Positions 63,996 to 64,000 of a stretch of DNA of 64,000 bases are shown here, one piece after another. Source of the DNA: an uncultured Collinsella sp. Lineage in GTDB: Bacteria > Actinomycetota > Coriobacteriia > Coriobacteriales > Coriobacteriaceae. Location of the stretch: assembly GCA_900541235.1 (NCBI GenBank), contig UQIW01000001.1:1-64000 (forward strand), read 5' to 3'. A program made the position numbers and the translations under genes. The notes below the pieces were generated by a model. That model made no database searches and was not told where the DNA came from. It saw only the letters and a program-made list of their open reading frames with translations. The first letter of the stretch is position 1, and every line of letters starts with the position of its first letter.

Positions 63996-64000
63996 CTTAT

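Overview
The window looks like a chromosome segment of a gut Coriobacteriia, most likely Collinsella. The basis is protein character, high GC in the core genes, a complete selenocysteine system, and a Hyf-type formate hydrogenlyase with its own selenoenzyme. The genus is an inference from general resemblance, not from a search.

Left part (1-9 kb): a low-GC accessory region. It holds an SF1-type helicase/ATPase lacking its last motifs, two decayed IS256-family transposases, large imperfect palindromes, and a three-gene toxin-antitoxin-chaperone (TAC) module: MqsR-like toxin, MqsA-like antitoxin with a C-terminal extension, and a SecB-like chaperone. The module lies between two direct copies of the promoter, leader and signal-peptide region of a secreted transglutaminase gene. 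The full-length copy has an in-frame UGA near its 3' end. A HAD-family gene with an in-frame UAG near its 5' end follows.

9-20 kb: a leftward surface-polysaccharide operon. In transcription order it encodes a LoaP/NusG-type antiterminator, an initiating sugar-phosphate transferase, a GT4 and a GT2 glycosyltransferase, an EpsG-type polymerase, two more GT2 enzymes, a pyruvyl transferase, a flippase and an FrhB-family iron-sulfur protein. Its probable promoter sits between 15-bp perfect inverted repeats, with a terminator just outside, so it may be a phase-variable invertible promoter. A GNRA-type hairpin follows the antiterminator gene.

20-43 kb: mostly housekeeping. Genes are thrS, a zinc-ribbon membrane protein, a three-gene glycerol-3-phosphate-dehydrogenase-like operon, an M24 peptidase, folC, valS, the tig-clpP-clpX cluster, tRNA-Leu, a two-gene xanthine-dehydrogenase-like enzyme and gdhA. 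The intergenic spaces carry a dispersed family of long palindromes.

42-64 kb: a selenium, molybdenum and formate block, all leftward. It holds a DUF3343 Se/S-carrier-like protein, mobA, tRNA-Sec (selC), selB, selA, an orphan molybdopterin oxidoreductase and a formate channel. Beyond these is a complete formate hydrogenlyase: Sec-containing FdhF, a HycB-type electron carrier, membrane subunits HyfB-F, the [NiFe] hydrogenase subunits, and maturation proteins HycH and HycI. SelA, SelB and tRNA-Sec supply the selenocysteine and MobA the molybdenum cofactor nucleotide that FdhF needs. Formate from mixed-acid fermentation can then be split to CO2 and H2. selD is not in the window.
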